Positions 27,967 to 39,500 of a DNA stretch of 64,000 bases are shown here, in pieces. A program made the translations under genes and the position numbers. The notes beneath the pieces were generated by a model. That model did not search any database. It was not told the origin of the DNA and saw only the letters and a program-made list of their open reading frames with translations. Origin of the DNA: Trichoplax sp. H2 (lineage: Eukaryota > Placozoa > Uniplacotomia > Trichoplacea); NCBI GenBank assembly GCA_003344405.1, contig NOWV01000010.1, positions 992,001 through 1,056,000 on the forward strand. The letters run 5' to 3'. Each line of letters begins with the position of its first letter. Within the stretch, counting starts at the first letter, position 1.

Positions 27967-28870
27967 CCACCGATCGCAGCTTGACAATACTGGTGATTGA
28001 CGCGCAAAAGCGCCTCACTATGAAATGTGAAATGGACGTGGTCTACAGTCTACAGTCGTGCTCTACAATGTATAGTACTGTATCAGACTACAATGTACTG
28101 TGAAGGTTACAGTATACAGTACTCTACTCTACAGTGTACAGTACTCGTACTGTATAAAATTCCTTTTGTTTTTCTTGTTCTACTTACAGTACTGTACACT
28201 GAGTGTACAGTACTTCAATAACTCTATTCCACCGATCTCAGGTTGACAATACTGGTGATTGAAGCGCTAAAGCGCCTGACTATGAAATGTGAACTGGACG
28301 TGGTCTACAGTCTAGTACTGTACTCTACAGTTTATAGTACTGTACTAGACTACAATGTACTGTGGAGACGTACAGTATACAGTACTCTACTCTACAGTAC
28401 TAGTACTGTAGAAAATGCCTTTTGTTTTTTGATATCTACAGTACCTACTTTCAATAACTGTACTGTACAGTACAGTATTCCACCGATCTTAGGTTGACAA
28501 TACTGGTGATTGATACGCAAAAGCGCCTGACTATGAAATGTGAAATGGACGTGGTCTACAGTCTACAGTAGTGCTCTACAGTGTATAGTACTGTACTAGA
28601 CTAACATGTACTGTATTGTGGAGGTGTACTGTACTGTACTGTACAGTACAGTACAGTATACAGTACTCTACTCTACAGTACTAGTACTGTAGAAAATTCC
28701 TTTTTGTTTTTTCATATTCTACTTACTTCAATAACTCTATTCCACCGATCTCATGTTGACAATACTGGTGATTGAAGCGCTAAAGCGCCTGACTATGAAA
28801 TGTGAACTGGACGTGGTCTACAGTCTTGTCCTCTACAGTGTACAAGTACTGTACTGTATGCCATGAAGAG
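27967..28870 (+). repeat. ~255-bp satellite, about 3.5 copies, palindrome-rich
   Basis: Units start with CCACCGAT at about 27967, 28229, 28480 and 28742, giving spacings of roughly 262, 251 and 262. Each has a conserved 5' half (TTGACAATACTGGTGATTGA, then AAGCGCC and GGACGTGGTCTACAGTCTA) and a variable 3' half made of overlapping GTACTGTAC, TACAGTAC and CTACAGT words that form many perfect short palindromes. The last copy is cut short. Short ORFs inside are chance frames. Confidence 0.92.
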
Positions 28871-29013
28871 ATACTGTACAGTACTGTGTACAGATACCAG
28901 CATGTCGTCAAGTGGCCGGCCGTTCATTCACAAAAAATGTCCGCACGTCTGTATTCGTAGCACTCCAATGAAATTAGGGACTACTGTACTAAGTAAGAGT
29001 CGCTGCTGGTACA

Positions 29014-29068
29014 GTGGTACTACCTAGAGACCCTTCTATGACATAGAGAGGGTCTCTTGTACTACCAT
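29014..29068. repeat. Imperfect hairpin (possible MITE core)
   Basis: A left arm TGGTACTACCTAGAGACCCT pairs with a right arm AGGGTCTCTTGTACTACCA across a short centre containing TCTATGACATAGA. The words GGGACTACT flank it at about 28977 and 29084. An inverted repeat this long is unlikely by chance, but I could not define element ends or target-site duplications. Confidence 0.55.
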
Positions 29069-30744
29069 GCAATGCAAAACCAGGGACTACTCAAAATTGT
29101 GAATAGCTCCTGACAAAATCAACATGGCAGCTCATGGAGACGACCATCGTAGACAGTATAGTGTACGGTTATAGACATGTAGCTCACTTGAAATGCCCAG
29201 TATGATGATCGACATTCATATTTGTAGTCCATACAACGTCGATCTCCGGTCCCTCTCTCCTTTTATTGTAGCGACATTGCTTCAGTCTAAAAGTTAAAAT
29301 TACACTGTAGGTCTGGTCATCCAATACCGTAGAATGGCGAATTTTACAACAATAACGGTACACTATCAATTGCTCAAAAAGAGGGTTATAGACATTGATA
29401 TCGTCAAAATAAACTATACAGCCATCTTCTTTAGACCTTCCTCTTTTGCCTCATATCAATTCGATACAACTCGTCGCTAAAATTGATCACGAGGATATGC
29501 ACCGATTAATCTGAAATGAAAAACATCACGCTCTACCTCTACAGTATGGTCGACGGAATTGTACCACTGTACATTGTAGTAGTACCAGTAGACAACCCAA
29601 AGCGCCCAAAGGGAAAAAGTAATGGACAACTTGAAAGTTTATTATTCGCACATACTTAAACTAGTACACTGTGGTATTGCCTCATCGTTGTTATTTGATG
29701 TACTAAAACAGTCTGTACCTTTTAAAAGCTAGAATAAAAGTATTCATGAATTCATTTACTGCTCTTGAAGCATGGACCATTCTTAGCAGTACTGTATACC
29801 ATTCAAACACAAGTAGAAATTGAATAGAATGGACTTTACTGTAGTATAGGACAGTGAATATCAACATTATATATCACTAATTCACTATCGCCATACTCTA
29901 CAGTGCACATTATACTGTATAATGCACTAGACTGGACTCAGTAACCTGTTGATTGAAATTAGACTCCCTAGTTCCGTATAATATTTTTCACCCTTTGGAG
30001 CGTTATGTACTCACTGTCTTGACTCCTTGAATACTGGACGTGCCGTCATTAATAATAATATATACGGGTATATATAATTAATTAATGATATCTTGATTAA
30101 ATCGATAGTACACGAATAACTACAAATAATAATCTCTATACTCATCAACTAACACTGTTAACCATTCCATATTTATCTACCTAGAGTAACAACCTATATA
30201 TACATACGTGTATATATATAACATATACGTATATATGGTATACATAGATTATAATCTTACGTAATATGTCACTAAGCACATGCTGTACTTATTCTTATTC
30301 AATTCTTTCTAAATAAGTATACGCATGATAATTGACCATATCGAAAGTGTAGTACACATACATATAGATGTTCTGCTACCAAGTATCATATCAAACTGTT
30401 CATTGATAAAATTACAAATTAATTACAGCCTGTGCACAGTATTTAACCAACGCCTGCCTGTTCAATAATTATATAATTAATGAATGAATGATGATATAGA
30501 AAAGTAGTCAAATGTACTGTATGACCTACAGTACTATGCTAGCAATGGTTGTAAATTAAGCACAGTTGGGTATTTGGCTTCAAGTAATCTTATAATAACA
30601 GTCACCTGCAGTAAATTCAACTAGAATCAAGTTGATATAATACATGCTTAAGTCATAATAAATCTCTATGATCTCTCTCCTACCATTCAATATAAAACAA
30701 AAGTCGACAACTTTCCAATCTAACTCTATTAATTTAAATACCAA

Positions 30745-31140
30745 TCTAATGGCTGGTTCATCTAGTTTTATACCATCAATTTAATTGCTTAAGATTGTAA
30801 ATCTTATTGTCGGGATACATTTACTCTGATCAATCTCTGGGATTGCTTCAATTTTTAGCTTTTAGCGATGCTATAGATCCATGCTAATGTCATTGCATTA
30901 AATTGCCTTTCTATGCATTCATATACTAATTCGAGAGCTACTTTATTTAGCTATATACGGTCAATTTAATTAGTTAATATTAGGTATATTTATGTCTGGA
31001 AGTATGTATTTACTTCGATTAATCTCCTAGATAATTTCAGTTTCACCTTCAAATTATGCGTATACAGTAATACTGTATCGTTGTACTAAATTTTACTTCT
31101 ATACATTAACAACAAAACGTGCTGCTATTACCGATTAACT
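30745..31140 (+). repeat. Diverged ~200-bp direct duplication
   Basis: The two halves share TTTATACCATCAATTTAATT / ATATACGGTCAATTTAATTA, the ATACATTTACTCTGATCAATCTC / GTATTTACTTCGATTAATCTCC segment and TTCTATGCATTCA / TTCTATACATTAA in the same order. The copies have diverged substantially, so this is an old local duplication. Confidence 0.5.
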
Positions 31141-31874
31141 CCATACATTATCCGCCTACGGGTAACCTTTCCTCACTATTCTTATTCAAGCAATTCAAAC
31201 GTTTAATACATCTTTAAGCACAAAAACTATTAAATAAATTACTTTTTGAGTAACATCTTGAACGTATAAATGTATGTGAAGTTATTTCATTATCAAATCG
31301 ACATCCATACATAACCTACAATAAATAGTAAACATCATTCAACAACAAGCACATTAACATTACAATGGCTTAATTTTAGGCGATGTCATGGTAATACACT
31401 ATATTGAAATCTATAATATTGTATATAAAACTTTATACCCATTAGTGTCCCTATTGTAACTCATTGCATTATATCGTTCTGTCCTGTCATATTTACTGCC
31501 AGAATTTTACGTCTGTAAATTTATTGCATTCCGTTTAGGCAACTACTCCAAGGCTACGCTTGGAAGATAAGCTAAAATATTGGTTACCAAGGTTATGAAT
31601 TTCGTTATCGCAAAGTAAATTATGATCGGTTCATATTTTACAATATTATGACTTATAAACTGCTAGTCCTTTGCCAACAACTTAAAGTTAATACTTTTCT
31701 TATTGGGTTTACTCAAGTTAAACAACTACCATAGATTGATAAGACATGATCGATTTTACGTATTTTGGAATACGCTAAGTTGCGATTGTTTACCTTCATC
31801 TTGAAAAAGTAATTAACCAATCAACCTTATCTTTACCTTGAACGAGATTAGAGAAATTGAGGTAATTATTTAAA

Positions 31875-34800
31875 ATGAGTACAGCAACTATTTCCGATCA
31901 ACTAGTACTGACTACTGAGGCATTCCTTCTTACTTTCAACGTCGATCGAGCCCAATGTCTCCCATACAGTCGATTCAAGGTAATTTCATATTTAAAATAT
32001 GAGAAGGAAATGGTAGTGATAGTTACCAAGTTACTGTTGTGTGTTTAATAAACAATGTTATATGATAGTTTCAATCAGTGGTTAGGTACCATCTAAAAGC
32101 AATAATAAGTTATGGAATGGCTAGTGTAGTTAGTATGAATGTTATAAACAAGATTAAGAAGGCAGTGTATCTATAAAATTCATCGGTAATACTAATTTAA
32201 TATTTTAAACGACAATCTCCGGAAGCTAGAAGAGCATTTCAAGATAAGCTTAACTTTACTTATGGTAATATTTTGTTTTTACTGTTACTACTTATTTCCG
32301 ATTATAGAATTCTACTCTTAGCAATTTGGAGAGCATAACAATCATCAACATTACTGGTATAGGACAATTAACCGATATATTTTTAAGCCTACTACTAAAA
32401 AATTGTCCTAAAATAGCGACTTTGATCTGTGATGGATGTAACAACTTAACAGATGCTGTATTTCAGTCATTAATTGAATATTGCCAGGATCTAACGACTA
32501 TTAGCTTCAATTATTGCCCAAAATTAACGCATAAGGCACTACAGATATTAGGCAATTCAACATTAAAGCTCAAGAGTGCGTCATTTGTATCTTGTAATAT
32601 CATATACATCCCCTCAAATTTTGTCACATCAATAGCTAATCAAGATGGAGCTTACGATTTGAAAGGAAATCCAATCCTAAATATCGATCATAAATATTTG
32701 AAGTGTGTCAATGTCAATTCTATCGAGGATAAAATATTCAAAAATGTTCATAAACAGGATATTAGTTTTAGGTAATTAAAGTCAATCATAGTCGTTTATA
32801 ATTATAAAATGGTAGAGAATGTAGTTACGCTATCGTAGCCATTTCCTCTTACATTGATATAACTTCTTCATCATGCATCTTACTATTCATACTTATACAG
32901 AATTAATGTTATTGGCAATCGTGGAGTTGGAAAATCAACCTTTATAGCAAATTTATTGTCTTTTGCTAAGCAAACATCCAAAGATACCAATAGCAATCAT
33001 ATTCTTCATCAAGAAATTAACTCAAATCTAACTATCGATTGGAATATAACAGAGTGCACAAGTCAGGTATAAATACGCGTATACATGCTTATATTTATGG
33101 TTACATCCTATCGCTTAAGTTTATCCAAAATAAGAGATAATTTCAATATAATAAAATTGAACAAAGAGTGGTAGCAAACAGTAAAAATCATTCATTAATT
33201 AAATTTTAGTACTGAGATCGTAGTGTCATGAATCAGGAGTAATTGAAAATGAATATAACTACAATCCTGCCAATCTAGATGTACAGTATACGTACGATAT
33301 TATTGCTTGTAAGGTGACTCATATCATAAATTCAGTATATAAATGTAATATAATCTTTGCAGGTAATCTGTATGGATGAATAGTTTATTCTTAATGCTAT
33401 CATATAGTTTGATTATTCTTTGATTATTTTTTCACGATTTTAGGCTATGGCCTATCTTGCAACGGAGGAGTGCCCTCTTAATCTAATTATGTTTGATTTG
33501 ACAAACCCCGAATTCTTACATTGGTTAAATCTCGTAAATTATAAGGTTAATAACTCAACATTGGATAAGATAATGGATTGTAATCGTTATTCATACTTAC
33601 GTATAAAGTTACGTTGCTTCGTTTTATTATCTAGATAGCTAATCACAGATATTAGGAATGGGATTAACTTCATTTCGTATAATATCTTTCGTCTATCTAT
33701 CAATAAAAAATTTAAACATTTTCCATTGTCTTGTATTTTTTAATAGTGCCCAAATAGTATAACTATTCTTGTTGGCACTCATGCTGAAGAATTTAACGAC
33801 GCCTCCATGGAATGTGAATTAATTTATCAGAAAGTGGCAAACCCCAAAGATAGCCCGATAGAAGATCACTTATCGAAAGATAAATTGGATCAGATATTGG
33901 CTTCAGCGTAAGTTAATTTCTAACATTGAAACGAAATATAATTGGGCTTCTAAAGATATACCGATGCCTAAGTTCAGTGGCTACGGAACGAAACTTACAC
34001 CTAATCATTATAATTATAATTAGTTTATAATAATTGATTGTTGATATCAATAGTTACTATCGGTATAGCACATCAAATTATAACTGGTTATTGTTTAGAT
34101 GAAGAAGTACAGTAAGTATATCCCAACAATCACGCATTTGATAACCATTATTATCGAAACTTTAAGCCTTTTAACAATAAATCATTGATTGCTATTGTAG
34201 TTATTATGGAGTGTAATTATAATTAATTTACGGGTTAATATTTACTATAAGAGATAATATATCTATCTTGTAATTTAATTAGAGACTGGACTGAGGCAGT
34301 AGATTCTGACCTTGATAATCAAAGAAATGTGAAAGCTATTTGCGAATTAGCTAAATCTTCGACAAAGATTCACAAAAGCGTTTATGCGGTTAGCAACAGA
34401 AAAAATGACGAGGTTATTTACTAATTTTTATTGGAAAAATTATCTTATAACTGCTATTTGCATTAATAAAATAAATAGTTCATAATGCTAATGCGATTTA
34501 ACATTAATATAATGAGAGGTATTAATAATTGATATGATTATAAATAGGAAATGGCAAAAATTTTAGACACTTTCTTACAATGTGGCAAAGAAATTTTCGA
34601 TAATCAAGCTCAGCCATACTATTCAGTATCGAAAGATTATGAAGAGCTCTATGAAGATATCCTGAATCTATCCAATCAATATCCTTACTTTCGATTTTCT
34701 AAACTTCACTTGACCTTATCGGAAAAATATGAATCTACCATGAAAAACAATCTATTGAAACCTATACTAAAGCATTTGCATCTTCAGGTTGATAAAACTT

Positions 34801-36583
34801 TAGAGTGTATTTAGTGTTAAAATATTTGTATTTATGATTGATACGCACATAAAAGTATTAATACTTAAAAGGCCCGCCAGTAATGAAAACTGAATCAAAT
34901 CGCAATAAAAAAATATTTTCAGTGTTATTATTGACTTTGGTCATACAGAATAGATTACATTTGAACTCATAGGATTTAATGGCGCATAACCTGCTTATAA
35001 ATGCAATGTTGTGATATTATTTCTTAAGTTAGGAACAGTGTATTCCAATCGTTTATAAATTATTAACATTCATTTCTGCATTTTTTATTCTTCTATCAAT
35101 CAATTAGGGAAAGCTGTTCTTTTTAGACAGCTTTGCTGATCCATTTGTTATTTTTAATAAGAGCTGGTTAAACCAATGTCTTACTAGTAATATTCCTTAC
35201 GATCAACATGTTGATGAAACATTCCAGGTATGAACATTAGTGATAGTATTTTAGAATTTTACCGTCACAGTATGCAATAAAGTCGTTCTATCCTAAATGG
35301 GTCTTTACGTATAGTATATCGCTACTGACACATTTCAAATAATGTCCTGTATTATCTATCATGACGAGATATTAACTATTAATAAGCTATTAAACAATAA
35401 TAATTACCACAGGTGAACATTTCATCATTGTATATTAAATAGTGATAACTTTCTCCAATTGGAAATATAATTATGTGTCGTAGTCTATTCTCCATCTTAA
35501 TACCTGGCATACTACTAAATCATAACTTTTAAATAACATGATAGAGAAATATTGACGAACTGCTAATCAACACTGGAGCTTGTTATATATCTTATTTCAA
35601 CTACGACGCTATTAATGAAAGTAACGGAAAGACATATACTGCAGATTTGCCAGATTCATCGGGGCTAGACATGGTAAATATGAGTAGTTGATTTGGATTA
35701 TATTAGTATTTAAATAAAATAGATATGTAAAAAGTAGATTGGAGAATAAAATTTAGTATGTAATCGCAACTACAGAGAATTCTAGCAATAATATCTTATC
35801 CTATATGGATCTAACTCATCATGAAAGATTTTTCGTGCTCACTAGATATTTAAATGAACCAAGCACATTAGATGTTACGTCCTAAGGAATCTATACTGAT
35901 TTACATTCAGAGTCTACCCTTAGAAACTTCAAAATATTTATGACTTTGTATAAAAGATTATTAGCCTTTAAACATTTAAATCATCAACAAAGCTATTGAA
36001 TGTTGTGATTCCAAAAGATGTATAATAATGTAAAGTAGCTATAAGTATTCACAGATTTTCGAAATATCCATAACTTTGCTTCGGCAAATTATTGGCTTTT
36101 AAATATTCAAATTAATGACACTATTGAATATTGGGATGATCAAAATGTGTAATAATTTACCGTACTAATCAACATTTTAAAGTTTACAAGATGCTTGCGA
36201 CTTTTAATTAGGAAAACTGTTGGCCTACAGTAGATGAAGCTGAATTTAGCACTGAAATCAAGTATACGATTTGGAACCTTCCTGTGATAGTGTTAAATCC
36301 TTTACTGGATAAAGCTATAGCACAGTGTTGTCGATTAGCTACTAATATAATTTTATCCTGGAAAGAAGGAGTACTCTTGCGATGTGGTCATATTCAATGT
36401 TTAATTATAAGGAAAGATAACAGCAAAATCTTGGAAGATAAAAATATGACTTTGCAGTTATTTGCAAAATGTTATGATATCGATGACAAAGAAGAAATAT
36501 GCCAAGAAAGTTTCTGGAATGTCGTATTGGATTTAGGATTATGTATCGAAGCAGTTCTGCATACTTCAAAGTTGATAGTCAAG
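31875..36583 (+). other. Roco module 1: N-terminal LRR, degenerate Roc, COR
   Basis: Exon 32308-32771 encodes leucine-rich repeats of the cysteine-containing type (LICDGCNNLTDAVFQSLIEY, ISFNYCPKLTHKALQIL). A P-loop GNRGVGKS lies at 32914-32937. Where Roc domains have WDFAGQ, this one reads NITECTSQ, and the guanine-specificity motif is GTHAEEF instead of THCD. So nucleotide binding is possible, but switch II is not conserved. Exons 34548-36583 match a COR region (FFLDSFADPFVIFNKSWL). Confidence 0.75.
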
Positions 36584-39500
36584 GTAATGAGTTTATACTT
36601 ACATCTTCAATATTTATATTTGGTTTCTCAGTTAAAAAATTGCATATTTGTCTTGCGTTATATTGGGCTCCATAATCATTACATAAGTGTAATAAATTTC
36701 CTATGCATGTAATCATGCGATTAAAACTGATAAATCATGACTTTTAATATAAATTCTATCTAAAGTACATTTTAGTCCTTGGTATCCAACTAATGCACGC
36801 TAATTAAATAAAAATTTTAGTCAGAGCTCAATCTCAGTCATATTTATGTTCAAATTTACGATCATAAAGAGATAGAGATTTAGATTTTACTCAGAAATAC
36901 CAAGTCATTTTTTAAATTTTGGTCAAATCTCTGACTCAGTCGTATTAGTATGCGAAGATACATAGAAGAATGGCTACTATACCATAGGATCGTAGTCTGC
37001 GTATGAATAGGTATTGCCTTTGCTGAAAAAAGGATCTCAAACATGGAGAGATTGAAATAGTACTTCTTACATTATTGTGAGCTGATTAGGTTAAAGTTGA
37101 TTCTTCTTTCGTCCTGTTGCTTGTTTCAATGAATACTTGAAGGTTTTAGTATATACTAGTATTCTATTAATTATCGTAACAGTTTAATGAAAAAATGACT
37201 AACGATTGCCGTAGAGTAAAATAAGATCTTTGATTTATTATGCTAGAAAATTCTTTAATCATGAAAAGCTTATACCTTTATCTATAGAAAGAAGTAGCTT
37301 GTCCTAATTGCGTTAAAAATACAACATCGAAAATGCACTACCTTGGTATTAATGAAGTCAAGCAAACTCTGGCAAGCAATTCCGGTAAAGAATTAGTTTG
37401 TCAACAACAGAACAAGAGTATTTCTGTCCGTGATATACAATATTTTGGTAAGATTATCTTACTTCGTAACTATTGCATCATATCTTAATGGCTATTTTCG
37501 GATATTTTAAGTACGAGCCGCGAGATTTTGTCGTCTGAAACTGATAAATTCTTTACTATTATTTGCCTAATCCTATAAACTTTACTTTCGAAAAAATAAA
37601 TTTGATGTAAATCAATAGTATTACTCAGTTAAAATTAATGTCATAAATGAGATCTAAAATTAGCAATTCAAGCCGTTTTAACTAAATTCTAACCCACTTT
37701 CAACAATTTTTATTAGTCAATGGCAAATCATCATTTTGCGTAGGCCATCAATTAAGTTATTCTAATGATACTTTAGGCTGTACACTGTGCAAAAGGTTTG
37801 TTAACATTATCAAAGAAATGCATTATACACTTTTAGAAGATATGAATTACGTTATTAGAACTGCTACTGACCATCTATTTCTCCTAAATTCAATCGTAGA
37901 TATCCGAATTCCTTTATACCAGTGCTTTGTTGTCAAGACTGTGGTCGATGTCATCGCTGTCTTACCGACTTTAAAGTAAATTTTTATTTTTTAAATGATT
38001 AAATACATTTTTATACTTTATCCGTTCAATTATAATATTCGAGCAAGTATAGTATTCATTACAGTAATGTGTTTGATGACCTTTGCTGATTTTATTTCAG
38101 TGGTTGAATAATTTAATCATTTTCTTGTGTAGAAATGTTATTTACTTATGGTTATATTATTTCATATAGGTATTAATGGAAAGTTTAGAATGTAAAAAAC
38201 TAATTAATCGCTCGTTCTGGAGCGAAACTAGCAATATTATAAGCATTGGCTCTGTTTTACAAGCCTGTGGTGAATATGCTTGCAGTGCTATTGGTGCAGT
38301 CTCACTAGACACAATCTATCCAAATAAATTTGAATTTTCAGTGGATGCGCTGTTATCTTCCGTCTTTTACTTCTATTTTGGCTTAGTATCGGAGCATCAT
38401 GATAGTAGATTACCTCCAGGATTTACTGATAAATCTGTTGGCTTCTCTTTAATCGATAATAAACTTTTTATTAACGCTAAAGAAACCGATTACAGTCACC
38501 ATGATACATCATTTCAATTGGGATCACATAATAAACTTTCTTGTTGTTTAGATCGGATATCACAAACTGAGGTAATGGGATAACAGTAGGATGTGAAATT
38601 TTCTGAACAGCTCACGAAATATTAATTCTCATTTATATTTAATAGTATTTCTGTGGCATGGTCTTCCTATTTTATTCTATTGATCCTTTGCTTCGTTATG
38701 TTTAAATTTTATTTTATTTTAGGTTCGCGTATCATTCGTAGTGGACAGTATCATTATCGCATCTTTTGTGCATGAATATCACAATCAAGGGTATTACCCA
38801 ATGATATTTTGTTCTCATGACTGTTCTCGATTATTTATTCATTCAACTATACCTGCAGTAAGTGTTGAAATTAGATTTTAAGTTGGACTTATAGCATTAA
38901 ATATTATAAAGGGCAGATATATATGTCATTAATATACAGGTATGACATATAATCTAATAATTGTGATCATTTTCCGACTCTTTCGCACGGCAGATTGACC
39001 AAGTAGGAAAGCGAGCTGCTATACCGGTATCAAAAAGGAAAAATTATGTTGATATTGGTGTAGTTATTAAAGACTACAGCAAATTGGTAAGCTGTACATA
39101 CATTAAGACTAGTATTTTTAATATTTTCTGTATTGGATAGACTACTGATGATTTTAGTGAAAACCGATGACATATCATCAATCAATGACATCAATCTCAA
39201 AATAAGTACAGTAATAGCCTTAATAGCGTACTTTACACGGACTAAATATCGCAGTGGATTAGATTCCTATTTCATCAAGATTGTCGCTATGTTGACAGAA
39301 TTCCCTCTAGATACAAAATATAAATATAAAGTCATTTCCTGTGACCTTTCCTGATATAAAAAGATATATTAAAATATGTTACTCTCTAATTATATAAAAA
39401 ATGATAAGATTGTCTATATTAGATTAGAATAAAATTGATCAATGATGATTGCAGTCATTACAAGTCAATCGTATGCCAATTTAGCTACTAAATTGCTATA

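Larger units (their letters stand above)
27295..31874. other. Intergenic region between divergent MIB1 and Roco genes
   Basis: About 4.6 kb containing a poly-A run near 27418, the ~255-bp satellite at 27967-28870, a hairpin at about 29014-29068, TA-rich alternating sequence near 30190-30245 and a diverged duplication at about 30745-31140. The start codons of MIB1 (27294, minus) and the Roco gene (31875, plus) face away from each other, so both promoters should be in here. Confidence 0.6.

Noticed and set aside
27967-28870. CRISPR-like array
   Set aside because: Unit length about 255 bp, a eukaryotic context and no spacer/repeat alternation make it a satellite.
39133-39354. Plus-strand ORF of 73 codons within the Roco gene
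   Set aside because: It sits between the two exons that together form the SH3 domain. Including it breaks the phase, so it is intronic chance.
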